A DNA stretch of 64,000 nucleotides from Thermincola carboxydiphila (GCA_016841325.1 JAENZJ010000006.1:1-64000), one strand, 5' to 3'. Shown: positions 28,984 through 39,312, counted from the first letter of the stretch. A program made the numbers and translations. The notes: generated by a model from the letters alone, not told the origin.

Positions 28984-29571
28984 ATGTCAAGAGACTCTAA
29001 AAAGGACAAATTTGTAAACCAGAAAAAACCGCGTACCGGAACATATTTTCTGGTAGGAGTGGTGGCAGCAGCAATTATTGTGGTTGGAGCTTTTATGCTC
29101 TTTGGGAAATCGGGAAGTGAAGGGCTGACCAATGTCGGCGCTGTGGATTACGGCAGTGCTTCCGTTGATTTTACTGCAGTGGAAGCTGAAGATGCCAATG
29201 GGAAGATAGTCGTGGATTTAAATGAGATTAAGAATAATAAGACAGTAAAATTTGATGTCCAGGGAATTAATTTCACCCTGAATAACGGTACCCCTTTTGA
29301 ATACCTGCCTCTTTTGGCATATGTATCTGACAAAGGAAATGTTGTAGTGGCCACCAGCCTTTGTGAACCCTGCAGCGGTGTTGCCTTCCACATTGAAGGT
29401 GACCAGCTGGTCTGCAATGCCTGCGGGACCCGCTGGTATCTGGATAATATGCAGGGTATTTCCGGTGGCTGCACCGAATATCCGCCGGAAATGGTCCAGT
29501 ATACTGTTGAAGGGGATAAACTTATTATCGACAGGGCGCTGCTGGAAAACTGGCAGCCAAGGGCTGTGTAG
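28984..29571 (+). CDS. DUF2318 membrane-anchored protein (second copy)
   Basis: CEPCSGVAFHIEGDQLVCNACGTRWYLDNMQGISGGC. Confidence 0.8.
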   Translation: MSRDSKKDKFVNQKKPRTGTYFLVGVVAAAIIVVGAFMLFGKSGSEGLTNVGAVDYGSASVDFTAVEAEDANGKIVVDLNEIKNNKTVKFDVQGINFTLNNGTPFEYLPLLAYVSDKGNVVVATSLCEPCSGVAFHIEGDQLVCNACGTRWYLDNMQGISGGCTEYPPEMVQYTVEGDKLIIDRALLENWQPRAV

Positions 29572-29652
29572 GCAGGCTCATGGAAATGACCGGGAAAATA
29601 TCGGGAAAATAAAGACAATTATATTTCCGAGAGACTTTAAGGAGTGTTAAGT

Positions 29653-30213
29653 ATGGAAAAGAAGGACAGCGTGGGAAGGGAACCAGCTATAACCGAAAAA
29701 GAGGCCGCTGTAAATGAAACAGTGCTCGAAATTCAGCAGGAAACAGAAAGACTCCGCCGGCGGGACCGGCTTATCAGGGTCTTTGGCGGAGTGTTTGTGG
29801 CCCTGATGCTGGGACTGGGAATCGTGACATATGTATATGGTGAACCTGATCCAGGGACAGCATTTTTGGACGGCGGAGGCGGCTACAATAGCAGTGGGTA
29901 TCCCGGGACAGTCCTGGCCGCTGCTTCGGGTTCCGGGGGCAGTTGTTGTGTAACCCCGGGGAGTGGAGGCGGGAGCTGTGGTATGGCCGGCGCTGCTATT
30001 GGGGATGCACCGGATAATGGAAGCGGGGCTGCCCTGAATGATGAGCTGAAGGAACTTGCCCTGGCCAAATATAAGGAGGAAACAGGTAAAGACGCCTCAG
30101 GGGCAAAGGTGACCAACTTTGGCTGTCATCTTCAGGTGGATATCCTGGATGATACCGGTGCCACGGTGCGTAGTTACGGTTACCAGGGCGGGCCCCTGTA
30201 TGTAATCAGTTAA
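29653..30213 (+). CDS. Membrane-anchored Gly/Cys-rich protein
   Basis: TM then GGGGYNSSGY...GGSCCVTPGSGGGSCG...NFGCHLQVDIL. Confidence 0.6.
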   Translation: MEKKDSVGREPAITEKEAAVNETVLEIQQETERLRRRDRLIRVFGGVFVALMLGLGIVTYVYGEPDPGTAFLDGGGGYNSSGYPGTVLAAASGSGGSCCVTPGSGGGSCGMAGAAIGDAPDNGSGAALNDELKELALAKYKEETGKDASGAKVTNFGCHLQVDILDDTGATVRSYGYQGGPLYVIS

Positions 30214-30228
30214 AGGCGGTGCATAGCG

Positions 30229-31386
30229 GTGAAGATGCATAATATCGCATTAAACAATATCAGGCGCAGGAAAGCTAAAATGGCCTTCCTAGTGGCCGGT
30301 ATGGTGATAGGGATTGCAACAATTGTGGTCCTGTACACAGTGACTGGGGCTATGGAACAGGAAATAGCCGACAAATTCGACCAGATTGGGTCAAATATGA
30401 CGATTGTGCCCCGGACAGAGGCTTTGAGCACGTCATATGAAGGGATCAGCGCCTCTGATGTTGCCGGCGGGGTCAGGCTTATGACCATGGATGATGTGGC
30501 CAGGATAGGCACAATTAAGAATAAGGAAAACATTGCTGTGGTATCTCCCAAACTTCTGGAAACCCTGCCGGTTGACGGTAAACAGATGCCGGTAATGGGT
30601 GTGCGGTTTGAGGATGAGTTGAAGATGAAAAGCTGGTGGAAGTTGGATGGCAGGGCGCCGGAAAATCCCGATGAGGTTCTGCTGGGTTTCCGGGCTGCAG
30701 AACGGTTAGGCAAAAAGCCGGGGGATGCTGTTGATATAAACGGAGCTGCCCACAGGGTCAGCGGGATAATCAGGGAAACGGGCAGCCAGGAGGATTCAGT
30801 TGTCCTGGCCGGCCTGAGCAGCCTGCAGAAGATTTCAGGGAAGGCGCAGGCTGTCAGTTTTATTGAGGTTGCGGCTCTTTGCTATACCTGCCCCATCGAG
30901 GAAATAACGGCACAGATTTCAGAAAAACTGCCCGGGACCAAAGTCAGTGCTATCAGGGAAGTTGTCCAGGCGCGTCAGGACTTTGTAGACCGTTTCTCCC
31001 AGCTTGGTATTTCGGTATCATTCATAGTCCTGGTAATAGGTTCCCTTGTTGTCCTGACCACTATGATGTCAGCAGTAAATGAACGGACCCGGGAGATCGG
31101 CATTTTCCGGGCCATAGGCTTCAGAAAGAGCCATGTAATCGGGATTATCCTTATGGAAGCAGGTTTTATCAGTATCATTGGCGGTCTGCTGGGATACCTG
31201 GCCGGAATGGCAGGGGCAAGAGTGGCGGCACCGGTTATTGCCAAAATGGAGGTTGCCGTTCCCTGGGATATCCAGACTGGGCTGATGGCTATGGGGGTAG
31301 CTGTCATCATGGGCCTGGCCGCAGGTCTGTTTCCTGCCTTCAGGGCAGCACAACAGGACCCTGTTGAAGCCCTGCGTTTCATTTAG
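30229..31386 (+). CDS. MacB/FtsX-like ABC transporter permease
   Basis: ALNNIRRRKAKMAFLVAGMVIGIATIV; ERTREIGIFRAIGFRKSHVIGIILMEAG. Confidence 0.85.
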   Translation: MKMHNIALNNIRRRKAKMAFLVAGMVIGIATIVVLYTVTGAMEQEIADKFDQIGSNMTIVPRTEALSTSYEGISASDVAGGVRLMTMDDVARIGTIKNKENIAVVSPKLLETLPVDGKQMPVMGVRFEDELKMKSWWKLDGRAPENPDEVLLGFRAAERLGKKPGDAVDINGAAHRVSGIIRETGSQEDSVVLAGLSSLQKISGKAQAVSFIEVAALCYTCPIEEITAQISEKLPGTKVSAIREVVQARQDFVDRFSQLGISVSFIVLVIGSLVVLTTMMSAVNERTREIGIFRAIGFRKSHVIGIILMEAGFISIIGGLLGYLAGMAGARVAAPVIAKMEVAVPWDIQTGLMAMGVAVIMGLAAGLFPAFRAAQQDPVEALRFI

Positions 31387-31413
31387 GTATGTTATACAGA
31401 GGGGGAGTTCGGG

Positions 31414-32112
31414 ATGGATTTGATTAATGTAGATAATGTGACCAAGGTTTTCAAAGGTGGAGAAGGGAGTGTGACTGCCCTCGGAGGAGTCAGTTTTAAA
31501 GTTCCGGAGGGAGATTTTGTCGCCCTGATGGGTCCGTCCGGTTCAGGTAAGAGTACACTCCTGACCATGCTGGGGGCAATGAACCCTCCAACTTCGGGCA
31601 GTGTCATTATAGATGGAATAGATGTCTACAGCCTGACAGCCGAGAAAAGAGCCGATTTCCGCAGTGAGTACCTGGGATTTGTGTTTCAGCAGTTTCAGCT
31701 GATTCCCTATCTTACTGCCATGGAAAATGTCATGCTGCCCCTGGCAATCACCGGGAAATCCAACAGGGAACAGGCCAGGATGGCTAAGGAAGTCCTGGAA
31801 AAGGTAGGGCTTGGAGGCAAGGAAGGCAGGCTGCCCAACCAGATGTCCGGTGGTGAACAGGAAAGAGTGGCTATTGCCAGGGCTATTGTCAATGAACCTC
31901 CCATCCTGTTTGCCGATGAGCCGACAGGCGCCCTTGATTCCAAGAACAGTGAAGAGATTATGAATTTATTTAAGTACCTCAACCGGGAGGGTCAGACCAT
32001 CATAATGGTAACACACAATCAGGAATTCCTGGCCCATGTGAAACGGACTATATTTATCAGGGACGGGGTACTTGACCGGTCCAGGCATCCCGACAGCAGA
32101 ATTGCAGTATAG
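31414..32112 (+). CDS. MacB/LolD-like ABC transporter ATP-binding protein
   Basis: GPSGSGKST, MSGGEQERVAIARA, ILFADEPTGALDS. Confidence 0.9.
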   Translation: MDLINVDNVTKVFKGGEGSVTALGGVSFKVPEGDFVALMGPSGSGKSTLLTMLGAMNPPTSGSVIIDGIDVYSLTAEKRADFRSEYLGFVFQQFQLIPYLTAMENVMLPLAITGKSNREQARMAKEVLEKVGLGGKEGRLPNQMSGGEQERVAIARAIVNEPPILFADEPTGALDSKNSEEIMNLFKYLNREGQTIIMVTHNQEFLAHVKRTIFIRDGVLDRSRHPDSRIAV

Positions 32113-32123
32113 GAGGCAGGCAG

Positions 32124-33284
32124 ATGCAGTTAAGAGATATAGCCCTGAAAAACCTGCAGCGCCGCAAAACAAAGCTGTTATTTATGGTATTTGGGATATT
32201 TTTCGGTATTGCCACAATAGTGACCCTGTTTACCCTCACAGGCGCTATGGAACAGAGTGTAAACCGGAAGATCAGTGAAACAGGTATCAAAATTGCGGTG
32301 TCACCGGAAACCGAATCGGCCTCATTTTCAGTAGGCGGTATTCCGGTGGTGTCAGGAGTCTCATACAATGTAACAGACCTTCCTGCAGATACCCCGGATG
32401 TAATCCGTTCTGTAACTGGCGCCGATAAAATCAGGGTAGTTGCGCCAAAAGTGATGGGGATGGCTGCAATGGAGGGTTCTAAGGTTTTACTGGTTGGAGT
32501 GGATTTTGAGAGTGAGCTGAAGATAAAATCCTGGTGGGACATGGTCGGCAGCCTGCCCGCCGGGGAGGGACAGGCCCTGGTGGGGGCCAGGGTTGCCGAC
32601 AAATACAGGCCTGCCCTGGGCAGTACCATAGAGGTCAATGGCCGGCAGCTGACTGTGACTGGGATTCTTAAGGAAACCGGAGAAGAGGAGGACGGGATAG
32701 TTTTTACCGGGATAGCCACGGCACGGAAGGCCCTGGAAAAGCCCGAGGGGTATAGTTTTGTTGAAATCACTGTCCCCAGGGATGAAGCCCTGGCGGCCAG
32801 GGTTTCCGCAGAACTCACCCAAAAGATTCCGGATACCAGGGTAAGGGTAGTCAAAGAGGCATCTGAAGCCAGGCAGGAGCTTGTGGAACGGTTCAGCAGT
32901 TTTTCCCTGGTAGTCTCCCTGGTGATGGCCCTGATAGGTGTCCTTATCATAGCTTCCACAATCACGGCTTCTGTGAATGAAAGGACCAGGGAAATCGGGA
33001 TACTGCGCGCTATAGGCTTCAGGAAGGCGCATATTACCAGGATAATACTGCTGGAGGCAGGTATTGTCAGCGGTATCAGCGCTGTGGCCGGTTACTTTGC
33101 CGGTATGGGTGCGGCCCGGCTGACTGCCCCTCTGTTTGCAGATTTTCAATTGACTGTTTCCTGGAACCCGCTGCTGGGCGCCGCTGTCCTGACAGGTGCA
33201 GTGGCAGCCGGACTCCTAGCCAGCATCTACCCGGCATCAAAGGCAGCCAGGCTGGACCCGGCAGAGGCCCTGAGGTTTATTTAG
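32124..33284 (+). CDS. MacB/FtsX-like ABC transporter permease (second)
   Basis: ALKNLQRRKTKLLFMVFGIFFGIATIV; ERTREIGILRAIGFRKAHITRIILLEAG. Confidence 0.85.
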   Translation: MQLRDIALKNLQRRKTKLLFMVFGIFFGIATIVTLFTLTGAMEQSVNRKISETGIKIAVSPETESASFSVGGIPVVSGVSYNVTDLPADTPDVIRSVTGADKIRVVAPKVMGMAAMEGSKVLLVGVDFESELKIKSWWDMVGSLPAGEGQALVGARVADKYRPALGSTIEVNGRQLTVTGILKETGEEEDGIVFTGIATARKALEKPEGYSFVEITVPRDEALAARVSAELTQKIPDTRVRVVKEASEARQELVERFSSFSLVVSLVMALIGVLIIASTITASVNERTREIGILRAIGFRKAHITRIILLEAGIVSGISAVAGYFAGMGAARLTAPLFADFQLTVSWNPLLGAAVLTGAVAAGLLASIYPASKAARLDPAEALRFI

Positions 33285-33319
33285 AGTTTTATTCACAAGT
33301 GATTAATAAATGTTCAGAT

Positions 33320-33368
33320 TGTGATATACCGCACTGCGAAATTATTCGGTGCGGTATATTCTTTTTAT
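33320..33368 (+). terminator. Terminator hairpin
   Basis: atataccgcactgcgaaattattcggtgcggtatattcttttt. Confidence 0.7.
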
Positions 33369-33399
33369 AATAACAAAAGGGTATGGGGAGGGATTTTAT

Positions 33400-34197
33400 A
33401 TGAGCCCGTTTGGAACAGACCTGATATATTATAAACCGTGGCTGTACTTTGTCATTATACAAACCCTGGGATTGACAATCTTTATTATTGGCATGGCTGA
33501 CAACCTGAACTTTTATTTCCGGGGCAGGGCCCGGTCGTTCAGAAACTCTCCGGGTTTTGCAGCAATGATAAAGATATTTTTGCATGAAGTCCTGCTGCAG
33601 AGACAGCTTTTCACCCGGGGGTTTTTCAGGTGGCTGAACCATATCCTGATATTCTGGGGGTTCCTGGGATTACTGAGTCTTTCGGCAATAGGTGTACTGC
33701 TCAAAATAGTCCCCGGTGACGCGGCATTTTACCAATTCTTTACGGCGGGATCAGGATACCTGTATTATAAATTTGTAGGTGACCTTGCCGGGCTGATGGT
33801 CCTTGCCGGGGCAGTGTCGGCCCTGATTGGACGTTTGCGGGCTGCGCCCGGCAGTAATATTGACACCCGGTTTAGCGATACTGCTGCCCTGGGTATCCTG
33901 GTGGTGCTGGTTTTGACCGGCTTCATGCTGGAGTCCCTGCGGCTTGCCGCAGCTCCGGGAGACCCGGCAGCTCAGTATTCTTTTGTGGCTAACTTCATGG
34001 CGGGCTTTATTGAAGGCGGTCAGGTACCCCGGTTCCTGATGACTGCATTCTGGACTTTTCACGCCACCCTTAATGCTGTCTTTGTGGCCTACCTGCCCTT
34101 TAGTAAACTGGCACACGTCTTTGCCGCACCTGCCGAAATAGTGATAAATGCCTCAGAAGAACAGTTAAGGGGGGATTTATATGGATACCTCCGCTAG
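33400..34197 (+). CDS. HdrE/NarI-like membrane cytochrome b subunit
   Basis: Five-TM pattern with conserved His; adjacent to FeS/CCG subunit. Confidence 0.75.
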   Translation: MSPFGTDLIYYKPWLYFVIIQTLGLTIFIIGMADNLNFYFRGRARSFRNSPGFAAMIKIFLHEVLLQRQLFTRGFFRWLNHILIFWGFLGLLSLSAIGVLLKIVPGDAAFYQFFTAGSGYLYYKFVGDLAGLMVLAGAVSALIGRLRAAPGSNIDTRFSDTAALGILVVLVLTGFMLESLRLAAAPGDPAAQYSFVANFMAGFIEGGQVPRFLMTAFWTFHATLNAVFVAYLPFSKLAHVFAAPAEIVINASEEQLRGDLYGYLR

Positions 34198-35425
34198 ACA
34201 GAAAATACCGTTAAACAGCCTGAGCCCCAGGCAGCTCATGGAACTGGATGCCTGTACCCGCTGTGGGGAGTGCATGAAATGGTGTCCTATTTATGCTGTT
34301 GACAGGTCAGCTGACCTTATTCCGGGAAACAGGATCGCCGCCCTCAGGAAGCTGCTGAAGAGCCAGCATGGCATCAGGGCCAGGCTGGCTGCCGGCAACC
34401 GGATCAGTAAAGAAGAGGTGGAACGGCTGATTGAGGTACTTTATGAATGTACTACCTGCGGCCAGTGTCACTTTGTCTGTCCCGCCAGGATTGATACTGT
34501 GGAACTCTGGGAGGACCTCAGGGAGGCAGTAGTGGAAGCAGGGCTGGGACCACTTCCCGACCAGGCTGAATATCTCCGGGTCCTGAAAAAATACGAGAAT
34601 CCCTTTAAAGAGCCGCGGGAGAACCGGGGCATATGGGTGCAAAGAGGGCTCGAGCAGGGGACCCTGTACCGGGATCTGCCCCTGATTACCGAATCACCTC
34701 AACCGGTGCTTTTTTACCTGGGTTGTACAGCGAGCTATAATACGGAGATTAACCTGGTAGCCCAGTGGGTGGCTAACCTGATGCACTACGCCGGGGTCAG
34801 GTTTGGTGTCCTGGGGAATCAGGAAAACTGCTGCCGGGGTAAACTCCGGCGCATGGGTGACGGTGATTTTGCTGCCAAGGCGGCTGAGAATATAGACCTT
34901 TTAAACAGCCTGGGAATCGATACCCTGGTTACCAACTGTGCCGGCTGCTTTAAGACAATTTTTCAGGATTATCCCAGGATAAAAAAGATTAATTTTAAGG
35001 TTTATCATGCAATAGAGTATGTCGATATGCTGATCCGGGAACGGCGGCTGCAGCCGGTTAACCTAGTACCTATGAAGGTGACTTATCATGATCCCTGCCA
35101 CCTGGGCCGCCATAACGGGATATATGATGCCCCTAGGCGGGTCCTGCAGGCTGTGCCGGGTGTGGAGTTTGTGGAGATGGAACGGATCAGGCAAAATTCC
35201 AGGTGCTGCGGCATGGGGGGCGGCCTGAAGATGGGGTTCCCCGAAATTCAGACCCTGGCTTCTGCAGAGCGGATCAGGGAAGCCGAAAGGACAGGAGCAG
35301 AGGCTGTAGTCACACCATGTCCCACCTGTTTTCTGGGCCTGCAGGCCGGAGCCGCCAGGGCTGAGTCTGATATCAGCGCCAGGCACCTGATGGAGTTGGT
35401 AAATATTTCAGTGTTTGGTCGGTGA
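34181..35425 (+). CDS. HdrD/GlpC-like iron-sulfur protein with two CCG domains
   Basis: CTRCGECMKWCP and CTTCGQCHFVCP ferredoxin motifs; CCRG and CCGMGGG CCG motifs. Confidence 0.85.
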   Translation: MDTSARQKIPLNSLSPRQLMELDACTRCGECMKWCPIYAVDRSADLIPGNRIAALRKLLKSQHGIRARLAAGNRISKEEVERLIEVLYECTTCGQCHFVCPARIDTVELWEDLREAVVEAGLGPLPDQAEYLRVLKKYENPFKEPRENRGIWVQRGLEQGTLYRDLPLITESPQPVLFYLGCTASYNTEINLVAQWVANLMHYAGVRFGVLGNQENCCRGKLRRMGDGDFAAKAAENIDLLNSLGIDTLVTNCAGCFKTIFQDYPRIKKINFKVYHAIEYVDMLIRERRLQPVNLVPMKVTYHDPCHLGRHNGIYDAPRRVLQAVPGVEFVEMERIRQNSRCCGMGGGLKMGFPEIQTLASAERIREAERTGAEAVVTPCPTCFLGLQAGAARAESDISARHLMELVNISVFGR

Positions 35426-35433
35426 AATACTTG

Positions 35434-35472
35434 TAAAACCCCGGATGTCTATAGACCTCCGGGGTTTTTAGT
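35434..35472 (+). terminator. Terminator hairpin
   Basis: aaaaccccggatgtctatagacctccggggttttta. Confidence 0.85.
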
Positions 35473-35651
35473 ACATCCCCTCAAAAGTGCCCCTGCAGGG
35501 ATGCAGCCTTTGCGATTGACCACATTTCCGGGTAGTGATAAGCTATTTAAGAGAACCACTGGTTTGCGCATTTGATCCGATATTCCATCAGGTCTTCAAA
35601 ATAAATTTTTTCAACTGATGTCACAAAACCTGTTTCAGTACTGTTATCTAT

Positions 35652-36230
35652 ATGAAAGGTGAAGGGAGGTGCATCCTGATTTTAACAGATAAATCAACCC
35701 GGGAACGATTTATCAGAAATGACAACGATTTTCAGAACCTGTACAGGCGGTATTTTTCCCTGGTGTCCCGCCATGTAAACTACCTGCTGGGGGGCAACAG
35801 CCAAATTGCTGAGGAAATTGCCCAGGAAACCTTTGTCAGGCTCTATACATCCCCACCGGTCACCGGTGACAACCTGAGCGCCTGGCTGTTAAAGGTTGCC
35901 ACCAACCTTACGTATAATTATCTTAAAAGCGACCGGCGCAGGATGGACCGGGAAACCAGGGTTTATACCTCTGGAGCCGGTAATGATCAGGAAGGGTGCC
36001 TGCCGGAAGAGGTGTTCCTGCGCAACCAGCAGGTGCTGGCTGTCAAAGAGGTGCTGGAACTCCTTCCTGAAAGGGACAGGATGTGCCTGCTGTTAAAATT
36101 CTCCGGATTCAGTTACTTGGAAATCACAGAGGTTACCGGAGTCCGGAAGAATTCGGTGGGAAAGGTCCTGGCAAGGGCCCAGGAACGGTTCCGCAGGGAA
36201 TTTATGAAAAGAAACGGAGGGAACGGCTGA
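35652..36230 (+). CDS. ECF-type RNA polymerase sigma factor
   Basis: Region 2 AEEIAQETFVRLY, region 4 LPERDRMCLLLKFSGFSYLEITEVTGV. Confidence 0.85.
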   Translation: MKGEGRCILILTDKSTRERFIRNDNDFQNLYRRYFSLVSRHVNYLLGGNSQIAEEIAQETFVRLYTSPPVTGDNLSAWLLKVATNLTYNYLKSDRRRMDRETRVYTSGAGNDQEGCLPEEVFLRNQQVLAVKEVLELLPERDRMCLLLKFSGFSYLEITEVTGVRKNSVGKVLARAQERFRREFMKRNGGNG

Positions 36231-37363
36231 TGTGTTATGATGAAGGTGCTCTCCAGGCATACCTGGACGGGGAAACCACAGCAGAAGAAAAACGCCTGGT
36301 CGAAGCTCACCTGGCAGCCTGTTCCTGCTGCCGGGACAATCTGAAGCGTTTAGAGGAAAACAACAACTTTGTCAGCCTCCAGATGACAACCTACAGGAAG
36401 CAGTTTGAGCGCATGGAACCCATTGTTGACAGTGGCAGCGTACTGCAGATATGTAAAGGAAATAAGGAAAACAGGGGAGTGTTAGCATTGCTGGAAAAAT
36501 ATAAAAAGGTGGCAGTTGCAGCTGCTGCAGTAGCCTGTATTGGGGCTATGTTCAGTCTGGCCCCGGTGAGGTCTGCTGCCGCAGATTTCCTGACCCTTTT
36601 CAGGGTCCAGAAGGTGGAGACAGCTTCAATCAGTGTTGAAGAGCTGAATCAGATTCAGCAGGTGTTTTATAATGCCAGCGCTAAAATGAATATTGATAAA
36701 TTCGGGGCTGTGGAAAAGAAACAGACCGGGGAACAGAGGCAGGTTAAGTGGGAAGAGGCGGCCAGCTACCTTAGTTTTGAGCCGCGGCGGCCCTCCTATA
36801 TGCCGGACGGCCTGGAATTTAACCCCAGCCTGTCTGTTGAACCGGCCAGCACAGTAGAATTTACCCTCAACGTAAAAAACGTCAATGCTGTAATTGAGCA
36901 CCTTGGCGGACAGTATCCGCTGCCTGCCGACCTTGAAGGCAGGAGTTTCGGGCTTAACTTTCATGAAGCCCTCCTGGCATATGCAGATGCCGGAGAGGGT
37001 GATAACTACCGCAACCTGAGATTTATACAGACCCGCAGCCCGGAGGTCACCGTACCGGATAATGTTGATGTGACTGCAGTGAGGAAAGCCATCCTGGAGA
37101 TGCCGATGATCCCATATGAAACCAAGCAAAAGCTTGCCTCTCTGGATGACTGGCAGAACACCCTTTATGTCCCCAGGCCGGAAAACGGTACCGCAGAGGA
37201 GGTTACCGTCAATGGCTCCGGTGGGGTGTTCATCGAAGAAGACTGGGGAAACAGCAGGAATCACAACCTCCTGATCTGGCAGGATGGCGGATTGTTCTAT
37301 ATTCTTGAGGCTGCTAATGTGGACAGCAGTGAAATGATAAAAGTGGCCGAGTCCCTAAAATAA
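36230..37363 (+). CDS. Zinc-finger (zf-HC2) anti-sigma factor with extracytoplasmic domain
   Basis: LVEAHLAACSCCRDNLKRL; TM; start overlaps sigma stop. Confidence 0.8.
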   Translation: MCYDEGALQAYLDGETTAEEKRLVEAHLAACSCCRDNLKRLEENNNFVSLQMTTYRKQFERMEPIVDSGSVLQICKGNKENRGVLALLEKYKKVAVAAAAVACIGAMFSLAPVRSAAADFLTLFRVQKVETASISVEELNQIQQVFYNASAKMNIDKFGAVEKKQTGEQRQVKWEEAASYLSFEPRRPSYMPDGLEFNPSLSVEPASTVEFTLNVKNVNAVIEHLGGQYPLPADLEGRSFGLNFHEALLAYADAGEGDNYRNLRFIQTRSPEVTVPDNVDVTAVRKAILEMPMIPYETKQKLASLDDWQNTLYVPRPENGTAEEVTVNGSGGVFIEEDWGNSRNHNLLIWQDGGLFYILEAANVDSSEMIKVAESLK

Positions 37364-37383
37364 TATAATTACACTGAGATAAT

Positions 37384-37437
37384 CATGTGGCTGAAATAAA
37401 GCATGAGGCTGAACCAAAGTAAGAGGCTGAACTAAAT
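37384..37437. repeat. Three imperfect 18-bp tandem repeats
   Basis: catgtggctgaaataaag / catgaggctgaaccaaag / taagaggctgaactaaat. Confidence 0.6.
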
Positions 37438-37460
37438 CAATTTAGGATGGTTGGGTTGCA

Positions 37461-38372
37461 ATGGTAATAAAAATCGACAGGCTTACCAAGTGGTATGGTA
37501 ACAAGCTGGGCTGCCAGGACATCTGTCTTTCGGTCCTCCCGGGGGAGGTCTTCGGATTCCTGGGCCATAACGGGGCCGGGAAAAGCACTCTGGTGAAGAT
37601 GCTGGTCGGGCTGATATTTCCTACTTCCGGTCAGGCCGAAATACTGGGCAGGCCTCTGGGGGACACGGAGGTTAAGAAGAGGGTCGGTTTTCTGCCGGAG
37701 ACCTTCCGGTTCCAGGACTGGCTGACAGGTTACCAGCTGCTCAATTTTCAGGCATCACTGTATAAGATGCCTGGCAGCACCCGCAGGAACAGGATTGAGG
37801 AAGTACTCAAACTGGTACGCCTGTCGGGACATGAACACTATAAAATAAGGACTTACAGTAAGGGTATGCAGCAGCGCCTCGGACTGGCGGCGGCGCTGCT
37901 TCCCGACCCTGACCTGCTTATCCTGGACGAGCCCACATCTGCAATGGACCCTCTGGGGAGGAAAGAGGTCAGGGACATTATTTTAAAATTAAAAGATGAT
38001 GGTAAAACCATTTTTTTAAATAGCCACCTCCTGAGCGAGGTAGAGGTGGTCTGTGACCATGTTGCCCTGATTAAAAGAGGCCGGATAATTGCCAGTGGAA
38101 GTATTAATGAGTTAAAGGAAGGTAATATTGAAGTAGAAATGAAAATCGGCAATTTCAATAAGGTCGTGCAACAGGCCCTCAAAGATACCGGAATTCCTGT
38201 CTGGTGGGAGAAAGACCGGGTTCTGGCTACGGTCGGGGACCGGGAGCAGATACCCTTCCTGGCAGAGACGGTGATCAGGAACGGGGGCAGCCTGTACCAG
38301 CTGAACACTCTTGACAATTCACTGGAGAACCTGTTCCTGAGCCTCATGCAGGAAGGCGGTGAGCAGAATTGA
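37461..38372 (+). CDS. ABC transporter ATP-binding protein
   Basis: GHNGAGKST, YSKGMQQRLGLA, LLILDEPTSAMDP. Confidence 0.9.
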   Translation: MVIKIDRLTKWYGNKLGCQDICLSVLPGEVFGFLGHNGAGKSTLVKMLVGLIFPTSGQAEILGRPLGDTEVKKRVGFLPETFRFQDWLTGYQLLNFQASLYKMPGSTRRNRIEEVLKLVRLSGHEHYKIRTYSKGMQQRLGLAAALLPDPDLLILDEPTSAMDPLGRKEVRDIILKLKDDGKTIFLNSHLLSEVEVVCDHVALIKRGRIIASGSINELKEGNIEVEMKIGNFNKVVQQALKDTGIPVWWEKDRVLATVGDREQIPFLAETVIRNGGSLYQLNTLDNSLENLFLSLMQEGGEQN

Positions 38373-39211
38373 TTACTATTGCCGAGCTGGCCTTCAGGGA
38401 GGTACTCAGTAAAAAAATCTTTTACATTGTTTTGGTCCTGACGGTGTTGTTTCTGGTGGTGTACGGCATTGCCCTGCATTTTACGGTTACAGATATCAGT
38501 AAATGGGCGGACCCTGTAGGGTCCAGGCTGACAGGGTCAGTTATGTATTCCCAGCTGTTATCCCTGGCCCTTTATTTTTCCACTTTTATTGTTGCCCTGA
38601 TGACGGTTTTTTCCGCTGTCGGGTCAGTATCAGGAGAAATTGAGTCCGGAACTATCCAGGCTGTGATTACCAGGCCCTTAAAACGGTGGGAGTATATATC
38701 GGGTAAACTGGCCGGTTCTGCCCTGATGATGTCGGTTTATGCGGCCGCTCTGTACCTTGCTGTAATCGGAATCACCAGGTATATTACAGGATACCGGCCT
38801 TCAGATATTTTACCCGGAATGGTCCTGTTTCTGATAATCCCCTTGCTGTTACTGGCACTGAGCCTTTGCGGCTCATCCCTGATGTCGACCATGGCTAACG
38901 GGATTACTGTTTTTATGCTGTACATCATCGGTATGGTCGGGGGTATGGTGGAACAGATCGGGATTGGCATTAACAATGGCGCCCTGGTCAATATAGGTAT
39001 TCTGTCAAGTCTGGTCATGCCGACAGATGCGATATACAGAAAGATGGTCTTTGGCCTGCTGACAGGGCCCGATAACCCAATTAACACCCTTACCTTTAAT
39101 CCTTTTTCCAGCAGCAGCCCGCCCAGTGATCTTATGATTATCTATACTATTATCTATGTAGTGGCAGTTATTCTGGCTGCTGTAGTTATTTTTAACCGGA
39201 GAGACATTTAG
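38369..39211 (+). CDS. ABC transporter permease (NosY/ABC-2 type)
   Basis: Six TM, overlaps ATPase gene. Confidence 0.8.
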   Translation: MITIAELAFREVLSKKIFYIVLVLTVLFLVVYGIALHFTVTDISKWADPVGSRLTGSVMYSQLLSLALYFSTFIVALMTVFSAVGSVSGEIESGTIQAVITRPLKRWEYISGKLAGSALMMSVYAAALYLAVIGITRYITGYRPSDILPGMVLFLIIPLLLLALSLCGSSLMSTMANGITVFMLYIIGMVGGMVEQIGIGINNGALVNIGILSSLVMPTDAIYRKMVFGLLTGPDNPINTLTFNPFSSSSPPSDLMIIYTIIYVVAVILAAVVIFNRRDI

Positions 39212-39312
39212 CACATTTTTTCCCCCTTTTCTTCCCATAATAAAAACAAACCGACCAGGGGACTTCCGGTGAGGGACCTCCCATGGTTTTGTGAAAAGGG
39301 GATGATACAATA

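Noticed and set aside
32057-32965. 302-aa minus-strand ORF opposite the MacB-like permease
   Set aside because: Ser/Thr/Ile-rich shadow frame of a well-supported plus-strand gene.
34445-34500. CXXCH (CGQCH) as a c-type heme site
   Set aside because: It is part of the ferredoxin motif CTTCGQCHFVCP in the HdrD-like protein, not a heme-binding site.
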